64,000 nt of DNA from Seriola aureovittata (GCF_021018895.1 NC_079373.1:28325602-28389601); one strand, 5' to 3'. Positions 1-39,933 are shown, numbered from the stretch's first letter. Notes: generated by a model not told the origin, from the sequence alone. A program made the numbers and translations.

Positions 1-642
1 GAAGATGGACGCTAGAGACGAGACCACCAGAGGAGCTGAGAGGATCAGAGGTGAGACCCAGACAAGTTAAAGAGCCCCGACTCCATGGCCCCCCCACTCT
101 GACTCACAGCAGAGGAGCTTAGAAATGCCTGTAGATGAACTTTAAAGTCTCTGCAGGTTTTGAAAAGTCTTTAAAAATCCCTGAATGCGGGTCCTTAAAG
201 ATAAAAAGTGTTAAACATTTTATTTTTCCTGCTTCAGAAAAAACAAAATGTTTTTGTAGATCGCTGCAGCTCCTCCAGGAGAGGAGGTCCTGACAGCGGA
301 CTGTGAATTTAAATGAATTAAATGGTTTTATTTGAATAATCCATCGATCCATTTCCTGCTGCTCATGTGAGTCCAGGTTATTAATGAAGTTAATTCTGTC
401 ACCATATGGTGGGGTCATGTGATCAGATGCTGTTGTGCTGCAGGTGCGGGGAGGCTGGCGGTCCGTCCCGGACTGAACTGAGGTCTCTGCTGCGGTCGGC
501 TCTGCAGAAACCAGGAAACAGCCTGAGCTCCAGAGTACGAGCCAGATCTTCACTTTATTATGATTCACCACATTTTACTGATGAATCACGACTCAGTTCA
601 GCCCAGACCCGAGTCATGTGGACCGACAATGTGTCCATGTAA
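1..642 (+). other. Possible 3' exons of an unidentified upstream gene
   Basis: Bases 1-50 can be read as an open exon ending in a good donor (cagag|gtgaga at 51). An acceptor (ttgtgctgcag) ends at 443. Joined in phase 1, the read-through gives MDARDETTRGAERIRGAG then a stop at 479-481; in another phase, bases 445-642 stay open for 66 codons and end at a TAA, with an AATAAA at 787-792. I do not recognise either product. This may be a gene end or chance. Confidence 0.2.
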
Positions 643-894
643 CTGTGCAGAACTGTGGTTTATTAGATCTCTAACAGACGAGGTGGACTGGAATGAGCTT
701 CAAACATGAAAAAGTTTTTTTATTATATGAAAAATATTCAAGGTGAAAAACAATTGAATCATATGAGAGCATCCAAAAAGCCAAACAATAAAAGTCCATA
801 AAACAGAAGACATTGGGTTACGTTGTGTTGTGTTCCGTTATATTATGTTGCATCACCTGTTGCACAACCTTATATTATTTTGCACTACGTTATA

Positions 895-1151
895 ATAATG
901 ATTATAATAATAATAATAATAACAATCGTAACTTAGATTTTTATAGCACCTTTCAAGGTGCCCAAGGCCGATTGACAGAGTAAGAACACAAATAAATAAA
1001 ACATAAATGAAAACAAGATGAGACAGAATGAGGACGGCCATGTTGAAGGAGGTTGTAGGAGATGAGGCAGGTAGCGGCCACAGGCCTTGAAGAACAGGTG
1101 GGTTTTCACCAGTTTCCTGAACGTGTCCAGAGATGGGGCTGTACGGTTCCA

Positions 1152-1190
<39 letters not shown>

Positions 1191-1262
1191 CTGCCACACT
1201 GAAAGCTCTGTCACAGAGATCGCAGGATGGTGTGTGTGTGTGTGTGTGTGTGTGGGGGGGGT
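895..1262 (-). repeat. Dispersed fish repeat with embedded poly-G and GT tracts
   Basis: The stretch tttttatagcacctttcaagg and the following text through 'ggtgggttttcaccag' and 'ggttccagag' resembles a noncoding dispersed repeat frequent in fish genomes. It contains a G homopolymer and a GT microsatellite near its end. Orientation and family name are uncertain. Reading frames here encode only poly-Gly or poly-Pro and are not genes. Confidence 0.55.
1154..1190 (+). repeat. G homopolymer, about 37 bases
   Basis: An uninterrupted run of G. The length is striking for an assembled genome and should be treated with caution. It could form G-quadruplexes. Confidence 0.95.
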
Positions 1263-1617
1263 CAGACATGTACTGAGTGCGAGACCATGGAGGGATTTGT
1301 TATGTTGCGTTACACTACACTCAGACGTTAATGAACTTTTCCTCGTTATGTTTTATTTGCCGCAGCAATTTGTCAGTACAGAATCATCAGGTCTAGGAGA
1401 CGGGGCTCGTCTCCGTCTGTCCTGAGCTGTCGGGGTTAAATAGCACCACTTCCTGCTGAGGGTGGAGCTTCCTCAACAACCAGCAACACAACACTTTTCA
1501 ACAGAGGTTAAACCCACAAGTTCAGACCTGACATGATACACACCACTGATATACACACTACACACAAACACACTACACTAATATAGACACACACCACACA
1601 ACACAGAAACACAGACT

Positions 1618-1830
1618 CACTTTATATTAAGGTTCTTGTAATAAGCGTCGGTAATAAGACCTTTATAAAACTAAAACAACTATAAAATCAGATGCTCATT
1701 AACATCATGTGTTTATCAATAATATAATCTTGTTTATTGTTAAATTATGAAACATAAATATCTTGTTAAAAGATCAATAAAGGCTTTATTACCTGTGTGT
1801 TTTGTATATTACATAACTGATTATTACTGA
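1618..1830. mobile_element. Possible short MITE-like inverted repeat
   Basis: ggtaataagacctttata near 1650 is matched in inverted orientation by ataaaggctttattacc near 1777-1793. The stretch is A/T-rich and non-coding. It may be a small non-autonomous DNA element, but the outer ends are unclear. Confidence 0.3.
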
Positions 1831-2046
1831 TTATGTTGTTGTCCTGGTGAAGCCGTTTACTGTTTGTTAATGCTTCATATAAACTAAACATCATCCGTGT
1901 AAACCTCATACTGAGATTCAAGGTAGTGGAGTCAACACCATGTATGATGATCAGTGGCACGGCTCTTCATCTGTGGTGAATTCACATGAGAAATATGTTT
2001 CATGTGAGAGAAATTGGGTTTTTATGTACTTGTGTTTTAAAGGGTC

Positions 2047-2048
<2 letters not shown>

Positions 2049-2080
<32 letters not shown>
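2049..2080 (+). repeat. (CA)n microsatellite
   Basis: Simple dinucleotide run; reading frames across it are not genes. Confidence 0.95.
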
Positions 2081-2082
<2 letters not shown>

Positions 2083-2514
2083 TGTGACAGTGAGTCCCGG
2101 TGAAGGTCTGTTGGCGTGTTTCAGTCCTGTGTGAAGGTTACAGTCAGGATGTAGAGGGTGGAGATGTTCCACTCTCCCTTCCTCCTCTTCCTCCTCTTCC
2201 TCCTGACAGGACAGGATGTCAGAGGGAGGAGGAGGAGGAGGTGTAGCAGCCCTTCCTACTAAAGGAGCAGCACAGCTAAAGAGGACGTGAATTTAAACAC
2301 TAACGATTGACACTAATGATTGAATGACTTTCTTTTACATCCAAGTGAACTCTAAGGAGATAGTTCAGTTGTTCTGAACTACAAGCACAAACAGTTCAAA
2401 CCCAGAGAGCTGCCATGGTAACATCAGCGTGCAGCACATTTCACATAACTCTAACATCTAGACCCAGCAGACGCTTCTGTAACATCAGGAACACTGGACT
2501 CTAACAACATCAGA

Positions 2515-3420
2515 TAGATGCTGAAGACATTTAGCAGATGTTCAGCAGATGTTTAGCAGATGTTTAGCAGACGTTCAGCAGACATTTAGCAGATGTTTAG
2601 CAGACATTTAGGAGATGTTCAGCAGATGTTTAGCAGACAATTAGCAGATGTTTAGCAGACGTTCAGCAGACATTTAGCAGATGTTTAGCGGATATTTAGC
2701 AGATATTCAGCAGATGTTTAGCAGACATTTGGGAGATGTTCAGCAGATGTTTAGCAAATGTTTAGCGGATATTTAGCAGATATTCAGCAGATGTTTAGCA
2801 GACATTTGGGAGATGTTCAGCAGATGTTTAGCAGACATTTGGGAGATGTTCAGCAGATGTTTAGCAGACATTTGGGAGATGTTCAGCAGATGTTTAGCAG
2901 ACATTTAGGAGATGTTCAGCAGATGTTTAGCAGACATTTAGGAGATGTTCAGCAGATGTTTAGCAGATGTTTAGCGGATATTTAGCAGATATTCAGCAGA
3001 TGTTTAGCAGACATTTGGGAGATGTTCAGCAGATGTTTAGCAGACATTTAGGAGCTGTTCAGCAGATAGTAGCCGATGTTCGCAGATGTTCAGCAGACAT
3101 TTAGCAGATGTTTAGTGGATGGTCAGCAGACATTTAGGAGATGTTCAGCAGATGTTTTAGCAGACGTTCAGCAAACATTCAGCAGATGTTCAGCGGATGT
3201 TTAGTGGATGTTCAGCAGATGTTCAGCAGACTTTTAGGAGATGTTTAGAATACGTTCAGCAGACATTAAGCAGATGTTTAGCAGATGTTCAGCAGATGTT
3301 TAGCAGATATTCAGCAGACGTTTAGCAGATGTTCAGCAGACTTAGGAGATGTTTAGAATACATTCAGCAGACATTCAGCAGATGTTTAGCGGATGTTCAG
3401 CAGATGTTCAGCAGATGTTG
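2515..3420 (+). repeat. 12-bp minisatellite upstream of ptprb
   Basis: About 75 diverged copies of a 12-bp unit of the form gatgtttagcag / gatgttcagcag / gacatttagcag. A 36-bp higher-order unit (ending catttgggagatgttcagca) is locally homogeneous near 2780-2960. It lies about 700 bp upstream of the ptprb start. Confidence 0.95.
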
Positions 3421-3980
3421 GATTTTTCTCACAACCAGAATCTTGGTCTTTTATCAGTCAAGATGACGTTGCATGAGACTTTTAAAAGACATGGATTTTA
3501 TTCAACAACAGAACTTAAATAACATCAAATTGTTGTTGACATCAAACAGAATTTTGGTCACCTGACATCAACCAACCTATAATCAGCCAAATATGGCCAG
3601 CTGCCTGCAGGGGATGATCATGTTCTGGAGGAATGAGCTCAGTGAAATGTATTGTACATATTTCCTCTGTGGAACCAAAGTTTTACATACATAAACGTTT
3701 TATACACGTATGTGTATAAAACTTTGGTTTGTTACCAACCAGAGAATCCGTTCTGTACAGCCTTTATTTAAACTTTGATCTCTGTTAGTTTTGGATAAAG
3801 TTTGGATGAAGTTCATTTCACTGATCTTAGTAGGTGTTTTCAGTACACCTCCTCTTCCTCCTCCTCCTCCTTGGATGTTTTCTCCTTCAGGTTTATTAGA
3901 ACAACTGACCATCTGGGATGGACTCTGGTATTTCCGACAGTCACCAGCACTGAGAGCTCCTTCACTATGAAACCCCCAGA

Positions 3981-4103
3981 ACAATAAAATAGAAGGAAGT
4001 GCTGCTTGCTGACTTTTCCTCCCCACAAAGACGCACTTCCCCTCCACACTTCTACTCTGTTCATGTGAAGCTGGAGGACACATGAGAGCTACAGCAGAGG
4101 AAC
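3981..4103 (+). promoter_or_regulatory. ptprb: Putative ptprb proximal promoter / 5' UTR
   Basis: Two ETS-type core sites lie just upstream of the start codon: GGAAGT at 3995-4000 and its reverse complement ACTTCC at 4035-4040. An A/T-rich TATA-like stretch (acaataaaat) is at 3981-3990. ETS sites are typical of endothelial promoters, which fits the known expression of this gene. These motifs are short and common, so the assignment is an inference from position. Confidence 0.3.
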
Positions 4104-32702
<28,599 letters not shown>

Positions 32703-33454
32703 TGTTTTTCTGAGACGCAGCAAATCTATTTTTCTACCACTGTTTATATTAGAGAGAAACTTTATGATTATTTATGTAACACACCTGTACATACACCTGT
32801 GTCATACTGTGTCTGTATATATCCTGCAACAGATGTTTTTTATAAGAGATAATGTTTCAAGCCTACAAGGCACATGACCAGAAGAGTCAGGTGAGTCAGA
32901 GGAGTCAGGTGAGTTAGGTGAGTCAGGGGTCCAGAGTCTGATCCTCTGTATGAAGCTGTGGTCTGATTCAGGACAGTGAGCTGGTGTCTGTGTCTTTAAG
33001 TTTATTTGTGCAGCAGCTTTCAACGAACTACACCTAAACTACACCAACTACACCTAAACTACACCCTCTACACCTATTCTAGCCCTGAGAGGTGTCTGCA
33101 GGTTTCCCTCTCAGGCTGCATACCTCCAGCAATAAGACAGAGCAGTAGATATTCTATTGAACCAGTAGTTGAATGATCAGTTAATACAAACAGAGCAGTA
33201 GATACAGTATTTATTTTATTGATCCAGTAGTTGATTGTTCAGTAAATAGAAACACCTGAATGAAAACAGCTGAGTGATAACAGGCAGGTAACACAACAGA
33301 CACTAATGATGAGCAGGTGAGACAGGATGTTCATCAGTCTGTTCAGGCCTCAGTGTGTTGATGTCAGGTTGTTGTGTATCTGTCGTTGTGTATCAACATG
33401 TGTTTGTATGTAAGATATTATTATAATGTGTAACATGTATTTTTACTTCAATTC

Positions 33455-33460
33455 ATTAAA
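33455..33460 (+). terminator. ptprb: Candidate ptprb polyadenylation signal
   Basis: An ATTAAA hexamer lies about 750 bp after the stop codon and about 200 bp before the CpG-rich start of frs2. It is a common variant signal; the 3' UTR end is not otherwise defined. Confidence 0.4.
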
Positions 33461-33679
33461 CAGCTGAGACCATGTAGAAATATTTACTCTGATTATTTAT
33501 CAATCATCAATCAAGACGGTGACTTCACTGACATCACAGTCACAGTAAGAGTACATAATGTACACACTTTACACACAGTACACACTGATTTATACAGTGT
33601 GTACTGTGTGTAGTTGTGTTATATTGTGGTATTAGTACTTTTATGTCAGTACAGTAACACCCCCCCCCCCCGTGTGTGT

Positions 33680-34128
33680 CCCGTACTCCACGGACTGCGC
33701 ATGCTCGGTGCCGCAGGAGTTCAGCACATTGGAAGTGTCGGAAGTTTAGCAGCAGTGATTTAGCCCGACAGGCTAACAGCGGAGACTCGGTCCCACCGTC
33801 AAAAACTTGGTTTTCTGCCACAAAAAAGTGCGTTTGGACGGAACCTCCCACCCCACGTTGAAGCACGGAGGAGTATCGATGGATTTAAACCGTTTTTCGC
33901 AGTTTGATTGGCACAAACGGGGCCGTTAGAGAGCTTTGAAAGAAGTTGTGATTGTTTTTTGGCGCTCTGGCAGCGCAGAGGAAAGATGGAGGATCTGCGG
34001 GTGTAGCAGCGGCTAACGTTAGCTGGCTCCTCCGTCTACTGCCAGCGTCGGTCGGGGACAAACCTGAGCTGCTTCACCGCTGTGTGGAAAAGACTGGCCG
34101 CTGTGATTCAACACGCTGACGGGGCCTG
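33680..34128 (+). promoter_or_regulatory. frs2: CpG-rich promoter and first untranslated exon of frs2
   Basis: This stretch is CpG-rich compared with its surroundings and contains an NRF1-like TGCGCATGC at 33696-33704. It ends in a consensus donor (cctg|gtgagt, donor at 34129), as expected for a noncoding first exon of a broadly expressed gene. The transcription start was not located; the exon start given here is approximate. Confidence 0.5.
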
Positions 34129-34377
34129 GTGAGTACAGCTGGATGAAAGGAGCCGTGTTTTCACGTTTCTTTACGGGCTAGCGGGCGGAGAGCGTCGGTG
34201 TGTGGGAGCTAACTGTAGCTTTGGAGCTAATCAGCAGAAATGAGCGTTAGCTTATTGAAGCGTAGCTTCGTGCTAACTAGCTGCCATTACACACAGTTAG
34301 GTGACTCACACACCTAACACACACACACACACTTCTGTCACAAAGTTAACGTTAGCCTGTCGCTACTCGGGGTGTCT

Positions 34378-34381
34378 GCTC

Positions 34382-34438
<57 letters not shown>

Positions 34439-34581
34439 ACTTATTCAGAGTCGGGGCTGGTAAACACCCTGACTGAGTGAAACACAAACACACATTAACT
34501 GAAATCAGTGGTTTCCAGCAGGCCTGCGGGGAGTCACAGTCAACACACAGTAAACGTAGGAGTTAATTTTTCTGCTGACAC

Positions 34582-34635
<54 letters not shown>

Positions 34636-34636
34636 G
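34378..34636 (+). repeat. Two (TTAG)n microsatellites in frs2 intron 1
   Basis: agttagttagttag runs at about 34380-34438 and 34583-34634, separated by unique sequence. Confidence 0.95.
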
Positions 34637-35111
34637 ATCGGTCAGAAGAGTTCAGTGATGCTTCATGTTTGTTTATTCTAGTAAAAACTCAGACTTTAAA
34701 TAGATTGCAACTAATGATTATTTTCAATAATAATTAATCAGCTGATTATTATTATTATTATTATTCATTGATTGAAAGCTGTTAATCACATCATATTGAT
34801 CAGGGAATGGACCATAGAAATAGAACTGATAGAATTCAAAGTGAGAAAGGTTTTTGATTCACAATTTAAAACAACATTAAAACAAAAAAGAAAGAAAGAA
34901 AAGCGTAAATGTTTCAGTTCAGACCGGAAAACGTGAACTTCAAAGACGATCAATACACCTATTATCAGGTCTATAAAAGTTCATCAGTAGTTATTTTTGT
35001 CCAGTCAGCTGTGCTTCATGTCACCATAATGACATGCTGGGTGATTGAAAGTGTCTTCTTGTCGCTGATGTGGGTGTCTGTCGGTGTCCAGGTCTCTGTT
35101 GATGTTTGCAG

Positions 35112-35179
35112 GTTCACTAAAGCATGAGCGTCCCTCAGGCTCTGAGGATGGGACCAGAGCTACCGGAGGCAGGATCTAG
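35112..35179 (+). other. frs2: Probable second 5' UTR exon of frs2
   Basis: Bounded by an acceptor (gatgtttgcag) and a donor (gtgagc at 35180). It joins to the start-codon exon, whose acceptor is at 35260-35261 (gtgtcccag). The exon contains ATG triplets at 35124 and 35148 that are in frame with each other and open a short upstream ORF. It contains no other coding signal. Confidence 0.5.
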
Positions 35180-35280
35180 GTGAGCTTCTTGTCACGTGTG
35201 ACTGTGATGTCTAGAGTGTTTTTCTGCTGTGGGTCTGACCTGTGTTTGTGTCGTGTCCCAGATGTCAGATGGTGCTCTGA
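35124..35280 (+). promoter_or_regulatory. frs2: Upstream ORF in frs2 5' UTR
   Basis: If exons 35112-35179 and 35262-35353 are joined, the ATG at 35124 opens a 24-codon ORF (begins MSVPQALRM, second in-frame ATG at 35148) that stops with TGA at 35278-35280, seven bases before the frs2 start codon. Such a close uORF could lower translation from the main start. This depends on the UTR exon being real. Confidence 0.4.
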
Positions 35281-35287
35281 AGAAGCC

Positions 35288-36520
35288 ATGGGTAGCTGTC
35301 TAAGCTGTCCAGAGAAAGAGTCAATTCCAGATAATCATCAAAGTAAATTCAAGGTGAGTTCCTGCCTCAGCCTGTTGGAACACACCCCGGATTATTCACT
35401 GATGACTGTGAAGCTTCACAAACTTTCCACCAGTGAAACAACTTCACCCGACTCTAAACCTTTTCTCTCACTGTCATGTCGGTTCAACCCTGAAGCTGAC
35501 AGCTGATTGGTCCGCAGCCTCTGAAACGTTCGGGGTGGAGCAGAAACATTTAAACTGGGTCATGTCCAACACAGATGTAGCGGCTCTGATACAGGCGGGA
35601 TCAAACCTGTGACATTTCACACTGAATCCCACAGTGAGATGTGCACCTCCCTCTCTGTGCTCCTCCTCATCAGCTGCTCGTTATCTACATCAGTGAAGTG
35701 TCTCTAACCCTGACATGAGCCTTCTCTTCTCCACCGCTCTAATGATTCAATCAGTTGTAGAAGTAACAGCTAATAATAATATAATATTCATTATAAGCCA
35801 GTCCCTCCGTGATTTCAGGCTTTTTTTGGGATTGTTGTGGCTAAAATACTTGATTTCACCACAGCTTTTCTTAAAGATTGTGATGAATGTTCATGAGAAA
35901 CAAGAGACTCTGCTCCTCATCTTAATCACAGGTAGAACTGATCTCCATAGAAACCTCATGAATTTATTCATTTATTACGTCGATGTTACAATGTAGAACA
36001 ACGCAAATGTTGCTAATGTCTCAATAAGATTCACCAGTTTGAATCAAGGCGTCAGTAACGTGTTCTTACAGTTCAATCTTATCTTCCACCATCAACAGTG
36101 ATGTCACAGTGACATTACAGTGATGTCACAGTGACCCTTCAGTGATGATGTCACAGTGACCGGTCTGTGCCCCCCTGTCTCTGGTCTGTGTCCAGGTGAT
36201 CAACGTGGACGACGATGGGAACGAGCTGGGCTCTGGTGTGATGGAGCTGACCGACGCCGAGCTCGTCCTCCACACCCATCGCCGTGATGACGTCAGGTGG
36301 CCTTACCTGTGCCTACGGCGCTATGGCTACGACTCCAACCTGTTCTCGTTCGAAAGCGGTCGCCGCTGCCAGACGGGTCAAGGTACGTGTCACCTTAAAC
36401 TGCTTGGTCATTACAGGGTGTCATGATGATGACATCATCCACAACATGTGACATCAGCAGTTCTGCTGACAGCAATGTTGACGCAGCTCAGAGTGAACAG
36501 GAGAAAGTACTGCTCTGTGT

Positions 36521-36564
<44 letters not shown>

Positions 36565-38207
36565 CACGACAGCCACAGTGAACCAGGTGTTTTTTCTGTT
36601 TCAAATCTACCTCACTAGTCCACTGGCATGTGAGGCATTCAGGGACATCTGTAAATTGTAGCTACAGAGAATAACCTGGGTTACCTCAGGTAAATCCTCC
36701 ACCTGTGTGAAACTCTGAGCTCACTAACACAAACAAGCTATGACTGTTTAGTTACTAATGTTCCATTCAGGATATTTAAATATAATATTTATATAATATA
36801 GTTTATCACAGTGTCGCTCTACAGAATTATTTATCATGACGTCCTGATGACATCAAACTCTTTTGGGATCAACAGTTGTTCAGCTGCTGCTGCTGCATTC
36901 ATGCACATCAGTAAATTTAAGCTTCTTATTGTAAAAGTGCAAAATCTCTAGTCATGTCAAAATAATAACTTGAAATTTGTTTTAAATAAATTTTTTGAAT
37001 ATTTTTATATATTGTGATTGCAATGTGATTATTTTTTTAAGTTCCTTATCTTCTTTATATTTCAACACAAGCATTAAATCGTTCTATATTATCATTAACA
37101 CAATATTAGATAGATTAAACATAAACATGTCATGATGAAATTAGATGACACATGAATGGATATGAATGACATATTTTTATTTTACTAGTTCATTGACTGA
37201 TTTGTAAACATGTCAAACTGTCATGCAGACATCATCTCTTCATGGAGATCCCAGCTGGCAAGCGCCTCTGTTATGGCTGCAATGTTTTCCCTGTGTGGTC
37301 GTCTGGGAGTGGGGCAGTCTGAAGGCAGCGAGCTTAGTGCTGTTGCCCCGTGAGGTAGCAATGATAGCAAGGCAGGTTCTGCACAATACCTGACGCTGTG
37401 CAGCATCTTCTTTTTTAAAGCCGGAACGGTTGGATTGACACACTGCTCCTCTTGGACACTAAAGTTTCCGCAGGGCCGGGTTCAGGTCAAAGTGAAGCGT
37501 GGCATGTTGTTGCTCCATCCTTTAGCCGACGCCTCTACTCGTGGTTGCATGTCGCAGGACCAGAGTGCGATCGCAGCCTTCGCTGTTAGGAAATCGTCTT
37601 TTATCGTATCGCGATAAGATCACAAATGCGATTAATGGCTCCACCCTGTTTTAAGTCACATGTTCAGTGTGAAGTCTCAGTCCATCTGATCTTTCTACCT
37701 GTGCTTTCATCCACCTGAACATGACAGCACTCCTGTATACAGTATTAGTACTGCAGTAATTATCACCTCATTATCTATAATTGACATAAATATTTTAGGT
37801 ATGTCTAGATAATCTTATAATTTCTATTATTCACTGATCTCAGTTCATCAGCAGCTCAGACTCATGATGTCATCACCTCCACCCTGATTCAAGGGTTCAC
37901 AACCTTTTAGCTTGATTCAAAAAATCCCACTTCATCAGGTGAACCAGGTGAGGACGAGAACCAGAGCTGATGGTGGTCTGAGGACTAGAAGGAGAGGACC
38001 CCCCCCCCCAAAATAAATAAATACACACACACACACACAGTGGAACATGAACCTTGTTCTGTGTTTTCAGGGATCTTTGCCTTCAAATGTTCTCGAGCTG
38101 AGGAGATCTTCAACATGCTGCAGGAGGTGATGCACAGCCACAGCATCAGTGTGGTGGAGGAGGCGGTGCTGGAGCCACAGCACCACAACACACACACTCC
38201 TGCAGGT

Positions 38208-38240
<33 letters not shown>

Positions 38241-39590
38241 ATCTGTTTTCATCTGCTGAAGAATACTGTCAGTAAACTGTGTGTGTGTGTGTCCTCAGCT
38301 CTGGGTTACTCTGTCCCCTCGGTTCCTAACGGGGTGACGAGGATCCCCTCGGTGGGTGAGGCTCCATCTCACCCCTCCAGCCGTCACCCGTCTGTGGCCA
38401 GCACCCGTCTGCCGTCTGTGGGGGAGGAGTCGACTCACCCTCTGCTGGTGGCTGATGAAGCGGTGAGGCTTTGATCACTGATAATCAATAATCAATCAAT
38501 AACCAAGTCTGGTCCAGGTCTGTGTCCTGACCCTGTTGCCTGTGTCCAGGTCCACACCTACGTCAACACCACTGGTCTCCTGGAGGACCAGCCCAGTCCG
38601 CTGACCGTCACCACCCCCCTGGAGAGTCCCACCTCTCCCCAGTCGCAGTGTCCTCCGACCCCCCCGCCTCCTCCCAGGGTCCGCGCCGAGCCCCCGCCCC
38701 CGCCCCCGCCCCCCCAGCCGGAGCCCCAGGTGCTGCTGGAGCCTCAGGGGGTGCGGTTTGTCCTGGGCCCCACCCCCGTTCAGAGGCAGCTGATGGAGAA
38801 GAGACAGCAGGAGCAGAAGGAGGCCGAGGAGCCGCAAGAGACTAACGGCCACGCCGAGGCCCCCGCCGAGCCCGCTCCCCCACACTCCAATGGCTCCTCC
38901 TCCTCCAACCCGTCAACAGCTCCCCGCCGCCATCGCCCACCCCCCCTCACTCCTGACCCGCAGAATGTCAACAACTCGGCCCAGCGGCGCACCGCCCTGC
39001 TGGACTACGAGAACCTGCCAGCGCTGCCGCCGGTGTGGGAGGCGAGGAAGCCAAGCTCGGAGGAGGAGGAGAATGGCGGTGGCCTGAAGACGCCGTCGAT
39101 CAACGGCTACAACCACCACCCCCACCATGGCCTGCTGCACCACTCCTACTCCCATCCCCTGTCCGCCGCCCTCGAGCCCTCGCACAACTACGTCAACACG
39201 GAGAACGTGACGGCGCCACTCAGCGCCCATCGGCCGGACACAGCCCGCCGCCGCGCTGACGGACCCACCATCTTCAACTTTGATTTCCGCCGGCCGCCAC
39301 TGCCGGGCCACGCCGAGCCGCCCAAAACCCTCAACTACATCGAGGTGGAGATGGACAGCGGCGCTGGGAACAAGGGCGCCTCGGACGGCAGCAACCCCCA
39401 CACGCCCCGCACCCCCACCTCCCCGCTGCCCCCCACCACCCCCACCCGCCGCACCGAGCTCTACGCCCTCATCGACATCGAGCGCACTGCCGCCATGTCT
39501 AACCTGCAGAAAGCCCGGCCGCGAGACGACGGCACGTCACGCAAGACGAGACACAACAGCACAGAGCTGCCCACCAAAAGCACTGCGTGA
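35288..39590 (+). CDS. frs2: Fibroblast growth factor receptor substrate 2 (FRS2 / SNT-1)
   Basis: Membrane-anchored docking protein that binds FGF and TRK receptors through its PTB domain and recruits GRB2/SOS and SHP2 once phosphorylated. Coding exons: 35288-35353, 36196-36382, 38071-38205, 38299-38462 and 38550-39590; phases agree, total 530 residues (human about 508). It starts MGSCLSCPEK, with Gly2 for myristoylation and nearby cysteines for palmitoylation. The PTB domain (about 13-115) includes INVDDDGNELGSG and YGYDSNLFSFESGRRC. Docking tyrosines seen: Tyr188 (YVNT), Tyr337 (DYENLP), Tyr398 (NYVNTENV), Tyr447 (NYIEVEM) and Tyr489 (LYALIDI). The human Tyr306-type YENING site is absent. 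INVDDDG, NVNNSAQRRTALL and HNYVNTENV favour FRS2 over FRS3, although a few positions (VRWPYLCL, FNFDFRRP) are FRS3-like. It ends RKTRHNSTELP plus four extra residues. Confidence 0.95.
36520..36562 (+). repeat. (CA)n microsatellite in frs2 intron
   Basis: Dinucleotide run about 140 bp after the PTB exon donor. Confidence 0.95.
37225..37620 (-). pseudogene. Decayed hAT/ZBED-type transposase fragment
   Basis: The - strand reads SGFKKEDAAQRQVLCRTC, then LAIIATSRGNS, which matches the BED zinc-finger pattern of ZBED-type hAT transposases (F-x-FKK-x-D ... VLC-x-x-C ... GNT). A second frame then reads PHRENIAAITEALASWDLHEE, similar to the transposase region before the catalytic TDN motif. The histidine part of the finger and the interval between the two blocks are missing and the frame shifts, so this is a short internally deleted relic. 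It lies in frs2 intron 3 (between exons 36196-36382 and 38071-38205), opposite to the gene. Confidence 0.6.
38009..38250 (+). repeat. (CA)n microsatellites flanking an frs2 exon
   Basis: CA runs at about 38022-38039 and 38206-38235 lie on either side of exon 38071-38205. Confidence 0.9.
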
Positions 39591-39754
39591 CCCCCCAACC
39601 CCCCCCACCCCCCCGTAAAGAAGGAGCGGCTGTTTGTCGCAGCCACAGACTCCACTTGAAAACAGGAAACATGACTTCCTGTGAGGTCACCTGCTCAGGT
39701 AGACCTGAAGAGGAACCTGGTCATAGAGCAGTGAATGATACCTCTGAGTCAGAG

Positions 39755-39755
39755 C

Positions 39756-39786
<31 letters not shown>

Positions 39787-39787
39787 T
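39755..39787 (+). repeat. (GAT)n microsatellite in frs2 3' UTR
   Basis: About eleven gat units between the stop codon and the polyA signal. Confidence 0.9.
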
Positions 39788-39933
39788 AATAGACTCCTCC
39801 TCTTTATATGGTACAGATCAGTATTACTGAACAAAGCATTCCATTTAGCCTTTTATATGATTCACTACATGCTGCTGTAATTCACTATCTAAGGACCACA
39901 GTATGTTTCAGTATGTACAGTAGATCCTGGCAC

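Noticed and set aside
3700..4083. 127-codon antisense frame next to the ptprb start
   Set aside because: Contains a repeat-derived Gly/Arg stretch, has no recognisable domain and overlaps the promoter region.
35288..39590. Assignment of the adaptor to frs3
   Set aside because: A few positions are FRS3-like, but INVDDDGNELGSG, the STHPLLVADE block, NVNNSAQRR and YVNTENV are FRS2 features.
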